In this document: piece by piece, positions 1 to 7,504 of the stretch | Layout of the letters: every line of letters begins with the position of its first letter | Position numbering within the stretch: position 1 is the stretch's first letter | Assembly: GCA_017405115.1 (NCBI GenBank) | Contig: JAFRBA010000051.1 | Coordinates: 1-15,089 of the forward strand | Reading direction: 5' to 3' | DNA length: 15,089 bases | From: Kiritimatiellia bacterium | Lineage (GTDB): Bacteria > Verrucomicrobiota > Kiritimatiellia > RFP12 > UBA1067 | Notes under the pieces: model-generated | What the model saw: the letters and a program-made list of their open reading frames with translations, nothing else | Database searches by the model: none | Told to the model about the DNA's origin: nothing | Translations under genes and position numbers: made by a program

Positions 1-872
1 GGGAACGAGTAAGGATCCAACTCCCCAAGCGACGCCTCAAACGCCGCGCGCGCCTCGTCGCAGATGGCCTCGTCGCGGGACTTGAACGAGACGCCTGTGA
101 CGCCGCGCGAGAGCAGGGCGTCCGGCACGACTCCTCCTGCGGCGGGGGCGACATCTGAAATCGGCTCGTCGGAGGCGAGGCGCGAGAGGTCGTAGCGGAA
201 CGTGACGCCGCCGGACGGGCGGAGCTCCGCCTGCACGGAGACCGGGTTCGTCGCCGCGCGGTGGAGGAGCACGTTCTGCCATGTGAGGAGCAGCGACCCG
301 TCGGATGAGAGCGAATGCCAGAAGAGGCTCGGCGAGTTGGAGCCGAGGAGCTGCCAGTTCACCTCCGGCACGACGCCGAGCGTCGCGGGAAGCGGAGAAA
401 TCTCCGTGCCATCGGGGAGGCGCGACTTGCCGCGGGAGAACACCCTGAGGTTCGTGACAGACGTGTCGCCGAGGGCGAACGACCACCCTGCGGGGAAAAG
501 CGGGAACCAATCGTCCGCCGCGCCGCGCAGGCGCCAGCGCTCGTGAACCGTGGCGCCGGGCGGCGCCGAGAAGTCCCACGTCCCGTTGGTCGTCACTGAC
601 GCGGAGCTGAACAGCGGCGCTGGGGCAGGCGTTGCACCCATCATCAACATCGGCGGCGACGCGCCTTGCGGCGGCTCGTTCGTGCCGTTCTTCGCGCCGC
701 CGTAGATTGCTGCAACCGCGACAAAGGCGAGGAACAGCGCGTGCCGACGGAACGGAATCGCCGAGAGCTCGTCCGCCGCGCGGGCGATGCGCCCTTTGTT
801 CTTCAGCACCAGCCACGCGGCGAAGAGAACCGCCGCGCCCGCCAGGCAGAGTTTTGTCAGGAAGTCAGTCAT
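1..872 (-). CDS. Membrane-anchored extracytoplasmic protein of unknown function (partial, C-terminus off the window)
   Basis: The frame is open from an ATG at 872 to the left edge, giving 290 residues without a stop. Two hydrophobic stretches lie near the N-terminus, residues 9-23 and 45-59, separated by a basic segment, so the protein is probably membrane anchored. A Pro/Ala/Met-rich linker (about 66-88) follows, then a Trp- and Ser/Thr-rich region with alternating polar and hydrophobic residues, which suggests an extracytoplasmic beta-sandwich. I do not recognise a catalytic motif. The layout resembles large exported proteins common in Kiritimatiellota/Lentisphaerota genomes, from family memory only. 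No Shine-Dalgarno precedes the ATG; a TATAAT box lies 12 nt upstream. The competing minus-strand frame over 37-816 is Arg-rich and lacks a sensible N-terminus, so it is a shadow. Real gene likely; function unknown. Confidence 0.72.
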   Translation of the reverse strand, partial: MTDFLTKLCLAGAAVLFAAWLVLKNKGRIARAADELSAIPFRRHALFLAFVAVAAIYGGAKNGTNEPPQGASPPMLMMGATPAPAPLFSSASVTTNGTWDFSAPPGATVHERWRLRGAADDWFPLFPAGWSFALGDTSVTNLRVFSRGKSRLPDGTEISPLPATLGVVPEVNWQLLGSNSPSLFWHSLSSDGSLLLTWQNVLLHRAATNPVSVQAELRPSGGVTFRYDLSRLASDEPISDVAPAAGGVVPDALLSRGVTGVSFKSRDEAICDEARAAFEASLGELDPYSF

Positions 873-884
873 GCTGCAGGCGGT

Positions 885-890
885 ATTATA
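885..890 (-). promoter_or_regulatory. -10 box (TATAAT) immediately upstream of the left-edge gene
   Basis: A perfect TATAAT on the minus strand ends 12 nt before the ATG at 872. The expected transcription start would leave only about 5-6 nt of leader. No good -35 is visible at 17-18 nt (TTCCCG at best) and no Shine-Dalgarno is present. Motif match only. Confidence 0.45.
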
Positions 891-1020
891 TCAGATTGCC
901 GCGTTTCGCGGGAATTTGTCGGGGACGGCGCAGATCACCGTCGGGCGGAGATGCTGTAGGCCAGTTTGGCTACTTGCCCGCTCCCGAACTATGTCTTGCC
1001 CCCAGGCAGTCCGCCGCGAT

Positions 1021-1045
1021 TGCAGTTTTCCGCCCGAAAACGGCA
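1021..1045 (-). repeat. Imperfect inverted repeat (hairpin) at the start of a minus-strand transcript
   Basis: GTTTTC and GAAAAC pair around a 5-nt loop and are flanked by TGC/GCA after one mismatch, giving a 10-position stem with nine pairs. It lies exactly where the promoter at 1048-1077 should begin transcription (near 1041), so it could be a 5' stem-loop of a leader or small RNA, or an operator. It has no T-run in the minus direction that would make a terminator. Confidence 0.4.
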
Positions 1046-1047
1046 AA

Positions 1048-1077
1048 ATTATACCAAAACCGCCGCGCGAGAATCAA
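1048..1077 (-). promoter_or_regulatory. Sigma-70-type extended -10 promoter reading toward the left-edge gene
   Basis: On the minus strand, TTGATT (1077-1072) is followed after 18 nt by TATAAT (1053-1048), with TGG directly before it, an extended -10. It would start transcription near 1041 and give the left-edge gene a leader of about 170 nt. It could instead drive a small RNA, since a second promoter sits right at the gene. Confidence 0.5.
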
Positions 1078-1135
1078 GCGCGGCAGCCGCGTGGAGTTCA
1101 CATACGGCACGCCTGGATCAAATGTGTCACAACTT

Positions 1136-1152
1136 TGCCATTGACAACGGCA
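1136..1152. promoter_or_regulatory. 17-nt odd palindrome over the Fic -35 box, candidate operator
   Basis: TGCCATTGACAACGGCA is symmetric about the A at 1144 at seven of eight paired positions. It contains the entire TTGACA -35 box, so a protein bound there would block RNA polymerase. The downstream protein has a helix-turn-helix-like N-terminus, so self-repression is an attractive but unproven reading. Confidence 0.4.
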
Positions 1153-1170
1153 GGGATAAGTTGGTACAAT
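1141..1170 (+). promoter_or_regulatory. Sigma-70-type promoter of the Fic gene
   Basis: A perfect TTGACA at 1141-1146 is followed after 18 nt by TACAAT at 1165-1170. Only nine bases separate the -10 from the ATG at 1180, so the mRNA would start about 3 nt before the start codon. No Shine-Dalgarno is present. The promoter also supports 1180 as the start against the long upstream extension of the frame. Confidence 0.65.
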
Positions 1171-1179
1171 GTAAGCGTT

Positions 1180-2238
1180 ATGAGGAAGAGAGTTGTTACA
1201 GGCGGCAAGCCATTTCAATCAAAACTAGCACCTTACGAAGTTGAGATCAAGGAACTCAGGGCTCAAGGCGCGAGCATTCGGACAATCGCGACGGAAATGG
1301 CCTTGCGGCATGGTCTTGCAGTCTCGCATAACGCAGTAGCGTCGTTCATGAATACGCATGACGCATCCCGAAAGAGCTTCCTTGACGGCATTTCCGAAAC
1401 GCGCAAACGCGAACTTCTTGCGCAGCTGAAGGCTGTCTGGACTCACGACTCGACCGGCATCGAGGGCAACACGCTGACGCTTGGCGATACAATGGCCGTG
1501 CTGGAATATGGACTGACCGTAAAGGGAAAGCCGCTGAAAGACCATCAGGACGTCGTGTCGCACGCAAAGGGGGTGGATTTCGTCCAATCGCTCATCGGCA
1601 GGAAGAAGATTGCCGAAGGCGACATATTCTCTTTGCATCGCATAGTGGTCGGAGAGGAGACACGAGACATATACCGTCCAGTCGGCGCGTGGAAACGCGA
1701 GGACAACGGCACGTACGGGGTTGAAGACGGCAAGAGCGTCTATATGCCATACGCAAGGGCGGACGACACGCCTTGGCTGATGGGGAATTGGATAAAGGCG
1801 TTCAACAAGTCGCTCAAAAATGTCAAGACTCAGGACGAGGCTCTTGCGGCATATGTTTTCGCCCATGTGTCTTTCGTGCGAATACATCCTTTCTTCGACG
1901 GCAACGGACGTCTTGCGAGGCTCTTGGCGAACATTCCTGTCTTGTCTGCTGGATTTCCCCCGATAGTCATCCCGTCGGAATCTCGTCTCGAATACATCGG
2001 CGAACTGTGGAAATACCAACGAGCAGTGGGCGTCGTCGGCTCTTCACGCCCGGAACTCCTGCCCGATGCGGGTCTTCTTGAACACTTCAAGAGCCTTTTG
2101 CGCGAATGGTGGCGCACCACTCTGGACCTTGTCGCCGAAGCGAAGAATCCGGCCGCTCGCCCGACACTTCGTGCGGCTTCACCGTCCAGCCGTCGGCGTG
2201 GCGAGAATCCACGTCTACGCAGCCGTCCCACGCCATGA
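1180..2238 (+). CDS. Fic family protein (predicted adenylyltransferase) with N-terminal HTH-like region
   Basis: This 352-residue protein carries the complete Fic active-site motif HPFFDGNGRLAR at 236-247, so it should transfer AMP (or another nucleotide-derived group) from a nucleotide to a target hydroxyl. STGIEG at 91-96 matches the inhibitory [S/T]xxxE[G/N] helix, here upstream of the Fic core, as in class II Fic proteins that self-inhibit and need no separate antitoxin. Residues about 16-57 look like a homeodomain-like helix-turn-helix, suggesting DNA binding. The frame stays open upstream to 787, but the promoter at 1141-1170 makes 1180 the start. The last 30 residues are Arg/Pro-rich and lie antisense to the end of the neighbouring gene, probably read-through after insertion. 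Several sampled lines have lower GC (47-60%) than the flanks, hinting at transfer. Target unknown. Confidence 0.9.
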   Translation: MRKRVVTGGKPFQSKLAPYEVEIKELRAQGASIRTIATEMALRHGLAVSHNAVASFMNTHDASRKSFLDGISETRKRELLAQLKAVWTHDSTGIEGNTLTLGDTMAVLEYGLTVKGKPLKDHQDVVSHAKGVDFVQSLIGRKKIAEGDIFSLHRIVVGEETRDIYRPVGAWKREDNGTYGVEDGKSVYMPYARADDTPWLMGNWIKAFNKSLKNVKTQDEALAAYVFAHVSFVRIHPFFDGNGRLARLLANIPVLSAGFPPIVIPSESRLEYIGELWKYQRAVGVVGSSRPELLPDAGLLEHFKSLLREWWRTTLDLVAEAKNPAARPTLRAASPSSRRRGENPRLRSRPTP

Positions 2239-3493
2239 AGACCGGCTTCTCAGAGCTCCCCGTCGCTTCGCGTATCAGCTCGGTCACCGCAAGCCGCCCA
2301 GCCTCGTCGGCGGCGGCCAGGTTCGCCGTCCCCACAAAGCAGTCCGCGAATTCGCACAGGAGCAGCACGCGCGGCTCCGCGCCTGGAATCGGCAGCCGCC
2401 GCACCGACAGCGGCGCAGGCTCCGAAAGGAGCAGCACTCCGCACTCGCCGTCGCCTGCCGGCGCCATCGCCTTTGCGAAGGTCGGCGTCATCCCCGTCAG
2501 CCGCCCGAGCTCCGCAGCCTGGTCGATGCCGCCCGTCCGGCTGCAGTTGACGTCTACATCCCACAGGGCCGCATAGCGCGGCCGCGCCCTGTTGATCGTC
2601 TGGGCGACGCGCGCGACGTCCACCTTGCCGTCCGACCCCTCGTAGTGGCGCACATTGTACGACATCACCTTGAAGGACGCAGGCCCGGCTGCCTTGGCAC
2701 CGCCGCGGAAGGTCGGCGGCAGCGTCCGAAGCCGCGCCGCGACGGTGAGCGCAAGACGGCGGCAGCCCTCGGTCGACGGATGCAGGCGGTCGGAGCTCTC
2801 GCGGTTGCAGCAGTCGGTGAAGGACGGCATGGCCGGCAGCAGGCCGGACTCGGAATACGCGTCTATGACCGGAACCGACCACACGTCGCCCGCCTCCCGG
2901 ATGGCGCGGACGTAGTCCTCGAGGTATAGGCCTATTTCGTTCGCGTAGGAATCGGCCTGGCGCACGTTGCCGACGCCGCACCTGAAGAAGCCCCGGCGGA
3001 TCGGCGTGATCAGCACGATCTGCCTGTCGGGGAAGTCGCGCTTTAGCCTGTCCAGCGCGATGTTGACGCGTCCGCGCAGCGTCTTCGCGTCGAAGACCGG
3101 CGTCCTGTGCCTGACGTTCGCCTTCCTGGCGTTGCAGTCGACGGTCTCGACCGTCTCGCTCCACCATGAGCCGAGCGGTACGTTCGCGTTGAAGTCGTTG
3201 GTGCCGATGAAGACGAGTATCGCGTCGACGTCGCCGCCGGAGTCCGCCGCCATCGCGTCGGTCTGCTTGGGCACGTTCGCCCATGTCTGCCCGTTCACGG
3301 CGTAGACGCGCATCTCCGCGCCAAGCTCCTCCCCGACCCACTTCCACCAGTGCTTCCACCAGTCGATCCTGCTATCCGATATCGAGTCGCCCAGGACGGC
3401 CACTCGCCGGCCCTCCCAGGCGCCCTTGGGCGTCGTCGCGCAACCGCATGCAAGCATGGCGGCCAGCGCCGCCGAAAAGCCTATCGCCCTCAT
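2087..3493 (-). CDS. SGNH/GDSL hydrolase lipoprotein with C-terminal EEP-like domain lacking catalytic residues
   Basis: The 468-residue protein begins with a signal sequence ending in ACGC (Cys16 or Cys18 as the lipid anchor). Residues about 28-255 form an SGNH hydrolase: GDSIS at 35-39 (Ser37), GTND at 97-100, and D235/H238 in RLHPS. It is probably an exported esterase or deacetylase. Residues about 274-450 follow the endonuclease/exonuclease/phosphatase layout (SYNVRH at 278), but key positions are changed: LWDVD where LQEVD is usual, NLAAA for the THL block, AWDG for GDFN and SGERP for SDHxP. The second domain is therefore probably catalytically dead. It starts 25 nt after the upstream stop, with GGGAG 10 nt before the ATG, so it is the last gene of the cluster. 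Its final 150 bases overlap the convergent Fic gene. The domain fusion is unusual to me. Confidence 0.85.
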   Translation of the reverse strand: MRAIGFSAALAAMLACGCATTPKGAWEGRRVAVLGDSISDSRIDWWKHWWKWVGEELGAEMRVYAVNGQTWANVPKQTDAMAADSGGDVDAILVFIGTNDFNANVPLGSWWSETVETVDCNARKANVRHRTPVFDAKTLRGRVNIALDRLKRDFPDRQIVLITPIRRGFFRCGVGNVRQADSYANEIGLYLEDYVRAIREAGDVWSVPVIDAYSESGLLPAMPSFTDCCNRESSDRLHPSTEGCRRLALTVAARLRTLPPTFRGGAKAAGPASFKVMSYNVRHYEGSDGKVDVARVAQTINRARPRYAALWDVDVNCSRTGGIDQAAELGRLTGMTPTFAKAMAPAGDGECGVLLLSEPAPLSVRRLPIPGAEPRVLLLCEFADCFVGTANLAAADEAGRLAVTELIREATGSSEKPVFMAWDGCVDVDSRHADGWTVKPHEVSGERPDSSLRRQGPEWCATIRAKGS

Positions 3494-3518
3494 TTTCGCG
3501 CAGCTCCCATTCCCTGGT

Positions 3519-6500
3519 TCATTTCGTGCTCGCAGGAACGCGGCGCAGCAGCACGCGGTCGATGAGCAGCTTCTCGTCGTCGCCGCGGCGCACGCTCGCC
3601 CAGACCTCCCAGTTGTTCACGTCGTCCATACCGTCGCACGAGCGGTACAGCCTGCCAAGGCCGAAGTTCGGCACCCAGGACTTCGTAAGGTAGAGTATGC
3701 TGCTCTTGGTTATCGACCCCACGCCCATGCGGTACCAGGCGTAGCATGACGCGTCGGCGGCAAGCTTGGCGCTGAAACGCCCGTGGTACTCGCAAGTGGT
3801 GGTGTCGTAGATTCCGCCGGTGATGGACTCCTGGTGCGTGCCGTCACCCCACCAGCAGGCGTGGCCCACGGGCGACTTCTCGTCGGCGACGACCTTCTGC
3901 TGGCGGGAGCGGGGGTCGAGCGAATGGTAGTCCATGGCGACCATGTCCGAGCGCTTCACGCCCTTGAAGACCTCAGGCTTGTCGGTGAAGTCCGCCTCGA
4001 GCATCGCCAGCATCCCCTCGAAGTCGTCCTTCAGGGTGTCGCGCTCCTTCTGGCTGAGCACCGAATACGGCAGGTACGCCGCAAGGTACTCGAGCGAATC
4101 CGCCCTGACGCGCGCGTACTCTGCGGACTTCGAGTCGTCGGACTTGAGCGCTGGCAGCAGCTCGCGGCACGTCTCGAGCAGCACGTCGGCCACGCGGGCC
4201 CTGACGGACGGCACGGTCTGCGCGGCGTACACCGGCTCGAGCATGCGCATAAGCTCCGTGAACGTCTCCTGGTTGCGCCACGCGAGGCTCCGCGATGTCC
4301 ATTCGAGGTGCGTTGGCGGTGGCGCCTCGGCCATCCTTGCCATGAGATAGTCGATGGCCTTGCGCATCTGCGGCGCCGCGGCGCCGTACATTCGGCAGTA
4401 TCTGTCTAGGGCCTTCCCCACGTCCGCGTCGGGGTTGAAGTACAGCTGGCCCGCGAGGAACGCGTTGAGGTCCCAGAACGCCGCGCCGCCGTAGCTGGCC
4501 TCGAGGAAGACGCGCTGGATTCCGCACCGGCGGTAGAGCTTCGCGTCGGACGCCAGCGCGCGCGCGTTCACCTCGGGGAAGGACCCGCCGCGCTGCGGGC
4601 CGGTCAGCATGTAGTCCCACATCTGTATGTTGGGGACGAGCTTCGCCCAGCCCTCGACGAGATCGCCGCGCTTCTTGTTGAGCGGCCCCTCGCCGAGCGG
4701 ACGCTCATGGTCGGAGTAACTGTAGAGGTCGCACAGCCAGATCATGACGTTCTTCTCGGGCAGGATGCCGTCCGGGATCTCCTCCGTCGAGACGTAGGCG
4801 AACGTGCGTATGACGACGTCCGGGTACTTTGCCGCGATCCGCTTCGCGAGCTTGTTCACGAACTCCAGCTGCAGGCCCGTGTCGCCGCCCTCGGCGTATC
4901 CGCCCTTGACGCGGTTGTACTTGGCCTTCACCGCCCTGCAGGATGGGCACTCGCAGAGGATGCGGCAGGAGTCCATCTGCGTGAAGTCGTATATCTTCGG
5001 GTAGTTCACCGGGTCCGCCTTGCGGTCGGCCTCGATGAACCCGACCATCGAGCGGTAGACGAGCTCAAGCACGTCGGGGTTCGTGAAGCACAGCTGGCTG
5101 CCGCGGTTCGGAGTGCCGTGGCGCTTGCCGTCCTTGCCCATCGAATAGTACTCGGGATGGTCCTTGAAGTACTGCTCTGCAGGCAGGTAGTCGAACTGGC
5201 TGTGGCAGCTCTGCGTCTGCGCCGAGACGCGGTCGAGGTCGTCGCATTCGGCGTTGATCAGAAAGAGCCTCTGTCGGCGCATGAACTCCATGCGCCGGCC
5301 GAAGCCATCCGGCTGGAGGCGCACGCGCTGGCGATACGCCTTCTGGCCGTCGGGCACGGAGCCGCTGTACATGCTGCGGTTGCGGATTGCCGGCGTGACT
5401 CTGGCGTCGTGCCTCGGGATCACGAGCGCGGGGTTGCGCGTTACCGGCTCGTCGCCGCCCCAGAACGACACGAAGAAGAAGTCGGCGAAGCGCTGCAGGA
5501 ACTCGACCGCGCCGTTGTTTACGCCCATGCCGGTGCGCGCGGCGATGAAGGCGCGGTCTCCGTCGCACCTGAGCAGGCAGTCTTGCGCAGGCAGCGCCGA
5601 GACGTCGAGCCTCGCCGCCTTCGCCGCCACCGTGTCGCCGACGTAGATGACGTTCTTCGCGCCGGCGGGCAGGCTCTCCTCTTTGACGCAGGCGATCTCG
5701 CGCCCCACGGCCTTGCCCAGAACGCGCGCGACGTCCTGCGCGGCGGCAACGCAGAAGTTCGTGCCGAGCCAACTGGTACGCGGCGTCCGGTAGGCCACGG
5801 TAGCCTCCGACACGACGAGCAAGTCTGCCTTTTTCGGAGCGGGTCCTGGGGCCGCGGCGGCCACAGGAGCCGCGGCCGAGGCCTCCGCGGGTGCCGCCAC
5901 CTGGATGCGGTTCGTGACGACGACCGGCTTCAGCGTCCTGTACGCCGCCTCGAACTGGGGCCTGTGGTCGCTGTACTTGTTCTCGCCTGGAATGGCGTAG
6001 TATGCGCTGAGCGGCTTCGTGATGACGTCGTCCCGCGCCGCCGCCACAAGCAGCTCGCGGCGGAACACGCGCCGCCCGGACAGCGCGTAGAGCGTCCTGC
6101 CGTCCATCCAGATGCGGTCGACGGGCAGGTCGCCGGGCAGCGGCAGCACGACGTCGAGTGCACCGAACGAAAGCGAGCTCTGCACGCCGAGCTCCGTCGC
6201 CGCCAGCACGCGGTCGTTCTCGAGCGTCAGCAGGTCGGTGGCGGAGAGGCGCGTGGCGTCGTGGGCGAGGCGTATTGGCGCCAGCTGGAACGGGAAGCCG
6301 AGCGAGCCGTCCGGCTCGACCGTCAGGGCGAAGATGTCGCGCCTGGACGCGTCCACGACATAGAGCCGCCAGCCGTCGGACGACAGGGAGATCGCCTCGA
6401 CCCTGCTGAAGCATTCGGCGACAGGCCTTGACGAGCCGCCCTTCGTGAACACGATCCTCCCGCCGTCGCACGAATAGACGCCGCCCGCGGCGGAGACGCT

Positions 6501-7454
6501 CCTCTTCGCCGGAACGGACGCCTTGCACTCCGCCCACGCTGTTCCGTCCGCGACAAGCGACGCGACGCGCACGGGATTGCGCGGAGGAACGATCTTCGTG
6601 GTGCGCCAGTCCTTCCAGACGAACGCGAACATGCGCCGCAGCATGCCGACGTCGCCCACGCCGGCGTTGTGCCCGCCCGTGGGGAAGTACATCAGCTCAC
6701 AGGGGTATCCGGCGAAGTCGAACGCGGTCCTCAGCTGCATGTCGTCGTAGAACAGGTCGCCGCCCGTGCGGTCGGGCTCCCTGTCGCCCGTCGAGATGAA
6801 TATCCTGAGCGGCTTCGCCTCGGTCATGCGTATGAGCCGAAGAATGTCCTCGCCTCCGCGCAGGGCGTCAAGGGATGGACTGGCCGCGTAGGCGCGGCGA
6901 AAATAGTCGTTGCGGTACCAGACCGCGTTCAGCGTCGCCCCGCCGCCTGCGGAGCTGCCCATTATGAAGTGCATGTCGGGATCATTCGAGACCGTCACGC
7001 CGCACGACTTCGCCGCGACAGGAATGAGCTCGTCAATCAGCACGCTGGGGAATCCACGCCCCGCCCGTCCGAACGCCTCGCCGCGCATGTAGCGGGGGAA
7101 TCCGCCCTTGACCGTCGGCATCAGGCTGTCGTTCATGACGAACACGACGAGCCCCGGAGGAATCAGGCCCTCTGCGGCGAACGTCTCCATCTTCGGAGGA
7201 GTGGCGTTCTCGTCCTGCTCCATCATGACGAACACCGGTGCGGCGGAAGCGTCGGTTCCCTTCATGAGATACGTGGAGTATCTGAGAGGGAGCCCGGGCT
7301 CGTGCACCTTCGACACGAACGAGACCTTCCTGTTCTTCGCCTCTGGATTCGCCGTCTCGGCGTACTTGTCGTCGCCTTTCGCGATCTTTGGCGCGGCGGA
7401 AGCCTCGCCGAAAAGGCCGAGCACGGTTATTGCAATGACGGCGTATCTTCTCAT
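3519..7454 (-). CDS. Exported multidomain enzyme: esterase, propeller-like region and DUF4838 glycoside-hydrolase-like domain
   Basis: The 1311-residue protein starts at the ATG at 7454, behind GAGGAG at 7-nt spacing; the frame extends 7 codons to a GTG that lies within the Shine-Dalgarno tract. Residues 1-21 form a signal peptide. Residues about 40-285 are an esterase of the enterochelin-esterase/PHB-depolymerase type, with GSSAG at 166-170 (Ser168), a probable acid at D224 and H262. Residues about 295-470 resemble an SMP-30-like beta-propeller fragment. An Ala/Pro linker (519-540) leads into a DUF4838 region (about 545-1050) containing the HPEYYS/GKRHG block and the family's cysteine cluster (CECPSC at 834-839). 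As I recall, CAZy GH163 endo-beta-N-acetylglucosaminidases were founded on DUF4838 proteins, so glycan backbone cleavage is plausible. Residues about 1180-1311 look like a carbohydrate-binding-type beta domain. Fusing esterase and glycosidase suggests de-esterification coupled to chain cleavage. Confidence 0.85.
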   Translation of the reverse strand: MRRYAVIAITVLGLFGEASAAPKIAKGDDKYAETANPEAKNRKVSFVSKVHEPGLPLRYSTYLMKGTDASAAPVFVMMEQDENATPPKMETFAAEGLIPPGLVVFVMNDSLMPTVKGGFPRYMRGEAFGRAGRGFPSVLIDELIPVAAKSCGVTVSNDPDMHFIMGSSAGGGATLNAVWYRNDYFRRAYAASPSLDALRGGEDILRLIRMTEAKPLRIFISTGDREPDRTGGDLFYDDMQLRTAFDFAGYPCELMYFPTGGHNAGVGDVGMLRRMFAFVWKDWRTTKIVPPRNPVRVASLVADGTAWAECKASVPAKRSVSAAGGVYSCDGGRIVFTKGGSSRPVAECFSRVEAISLSSDGWRLYVVDASRRDIFALTVEPDGSLGFPFQLAPIRLAHDATRLSATDLLTLENDRVLAATELGVQSSLSFGALDVVLPLPGDLPVDRIWMDGRTLYALSGRRVFRRELLVAAARDDVITKPLSAYYAIPGENKYSDHRPQFEAAYRTLKPVVVTNRIQVAAPAEASAAAPVAAAAPGPAPKKADLLVVSEATVAYRTPRTSWLGTNFCVAAAQDVARVLGKAVGREIACVKEESLPAGAKNVIYVGDTVAAKAARLDVSALPAQDCLLRCDGDRAFIAARTGMGVNNGAVEFLQRFADFFFVSFWGGDEPVTRNPALVIPRHDARVTPAIRNRSMYSGSVPDGQKAYRQRVRLQPDGFGRRMEFMRRQRLFLINAECDDLDRVSAQTQSCHSQFDYLPAEQYFKDHPEYYSMGKDGKRHGTPNRGSQLCFTNPDVLELVYRSMVGFIEADRKADPVNYPKIYDFTQMDSCRILCECPSCRAVKAKYNRVKGGYAEGGDTGLQLEFVNKLAKRIAAKYPDVVIRTFAYVSTEEIPDGILPEKNVMIWLCDLYSYSDHERPLGEGPLNKKRGDLVEGWAKLVPNIQMWDYMLTGPQRGGSFPEVNARALASDAKLYRRCGIQRVFLEASYGGAAFWDLNAFLAGQLYFNPDADVGKALDRYCRMYGAAAPQMRKAIDYLMARMAEAPPPTHLEWTSRSLAWRNQETFTELMRMLEPVYAAQTVPSVRARVADVLLETCRELLPALKSDDSKSAEYARVRADSLEYLAAYLPYSVLSQKERDTLKDDFEGMLAMLEADFTDKPEVFKGVKRSDMVAMDYHSLDPRSRQQKVVADEKSPVGHACWWGDGTHQESITGGIYDTTTCEYHGRFSAKLAADASCYAWYRMGVGSITKSSILYLTKSWVPNFGLGRLYRSCDGMDDVNNWEVWASVRRGDDEKLLIDRVLLRRVPASTK

Positions 7455-7504
7455 GGTTCGCTCCTCACTCCTCACTTCTTACTTCTTCCTTCTCACTTCT
7501 CCCC
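7453..7504 (-). repeat. Purine-rich GTGAGGA-type repeats between hydrolase and esterase-DUF4838 genes
   Basis: On the minus strand the 38-nt junction is an almost pure purine run built from AAGTGAG, GTAAG and AGTGAGG units. It includes the stop codon of the upstream gene (7495-7493) and the GAGGAG site of the downstream gene. It may be a tandem expansion of a ribosome-binding sequence, offering several overlapping Shine-Dalgarno copies before the ATG at 7454. Confidence 0.5.

Larger units (their letters stand above)
873..1179. other. Divergent intergenic region between the left-edge gene and the Fic gene
   Basis: This 307-base stretch holds no ORF that I can support. The frames crossing it have no plausible start and no recognisable protein. 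It carries two minus-strand promoter signatures (885-890 and 1048-1077), one plus-strand promoter (1141-1170), an imperfect inverted repeat (1021-1045) and a near-perfect 17-nt palindrome over the plus-strand -35 box (1136-1152). The run from about 1130 on becomes less GC-rich, matching the start of the Fic segment. Confidence 0.6.

Noticed and set aside
787..1179. Long N-terminal extension of the Fic frame
   Set aside because: The extension has no protein-like features and covers the promoter at 1141-1170; the ATG at 1180 is the first sensible start.
970..1218. An 82-residue minus-strand frame over the intergenic region
   Set aside because: It overlaps the Fic start and promoters, has no ribosome-binding site and resembles nothing recognisable.
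1180..2238. Fic as the toxin of a two-gene toxin-antitoxin pair
   Set aside because: No small antitoxin ORF lies next to it, and the inhibitory motif is inside the same protein at 91-96.
4707..6431. A 574-residue open frame on the plus strand opposite the esterase-DUF4838 gene
   Set aside because: Its composition is Arg/Val/Leu/His-rich without any domain, and it mirrors the GC-rich codon positions of the real minus-strand gene, which has clear catalytic motifs.
7455..7475. GTG start at 7475 for the esterase-DUF4838 gene
   Set aside because: The GTG is part of the purine-rich Shine-Dalgarno tract, and the ATG at 7454 has GAGGAG at normal spacing directly before its signal peptide.
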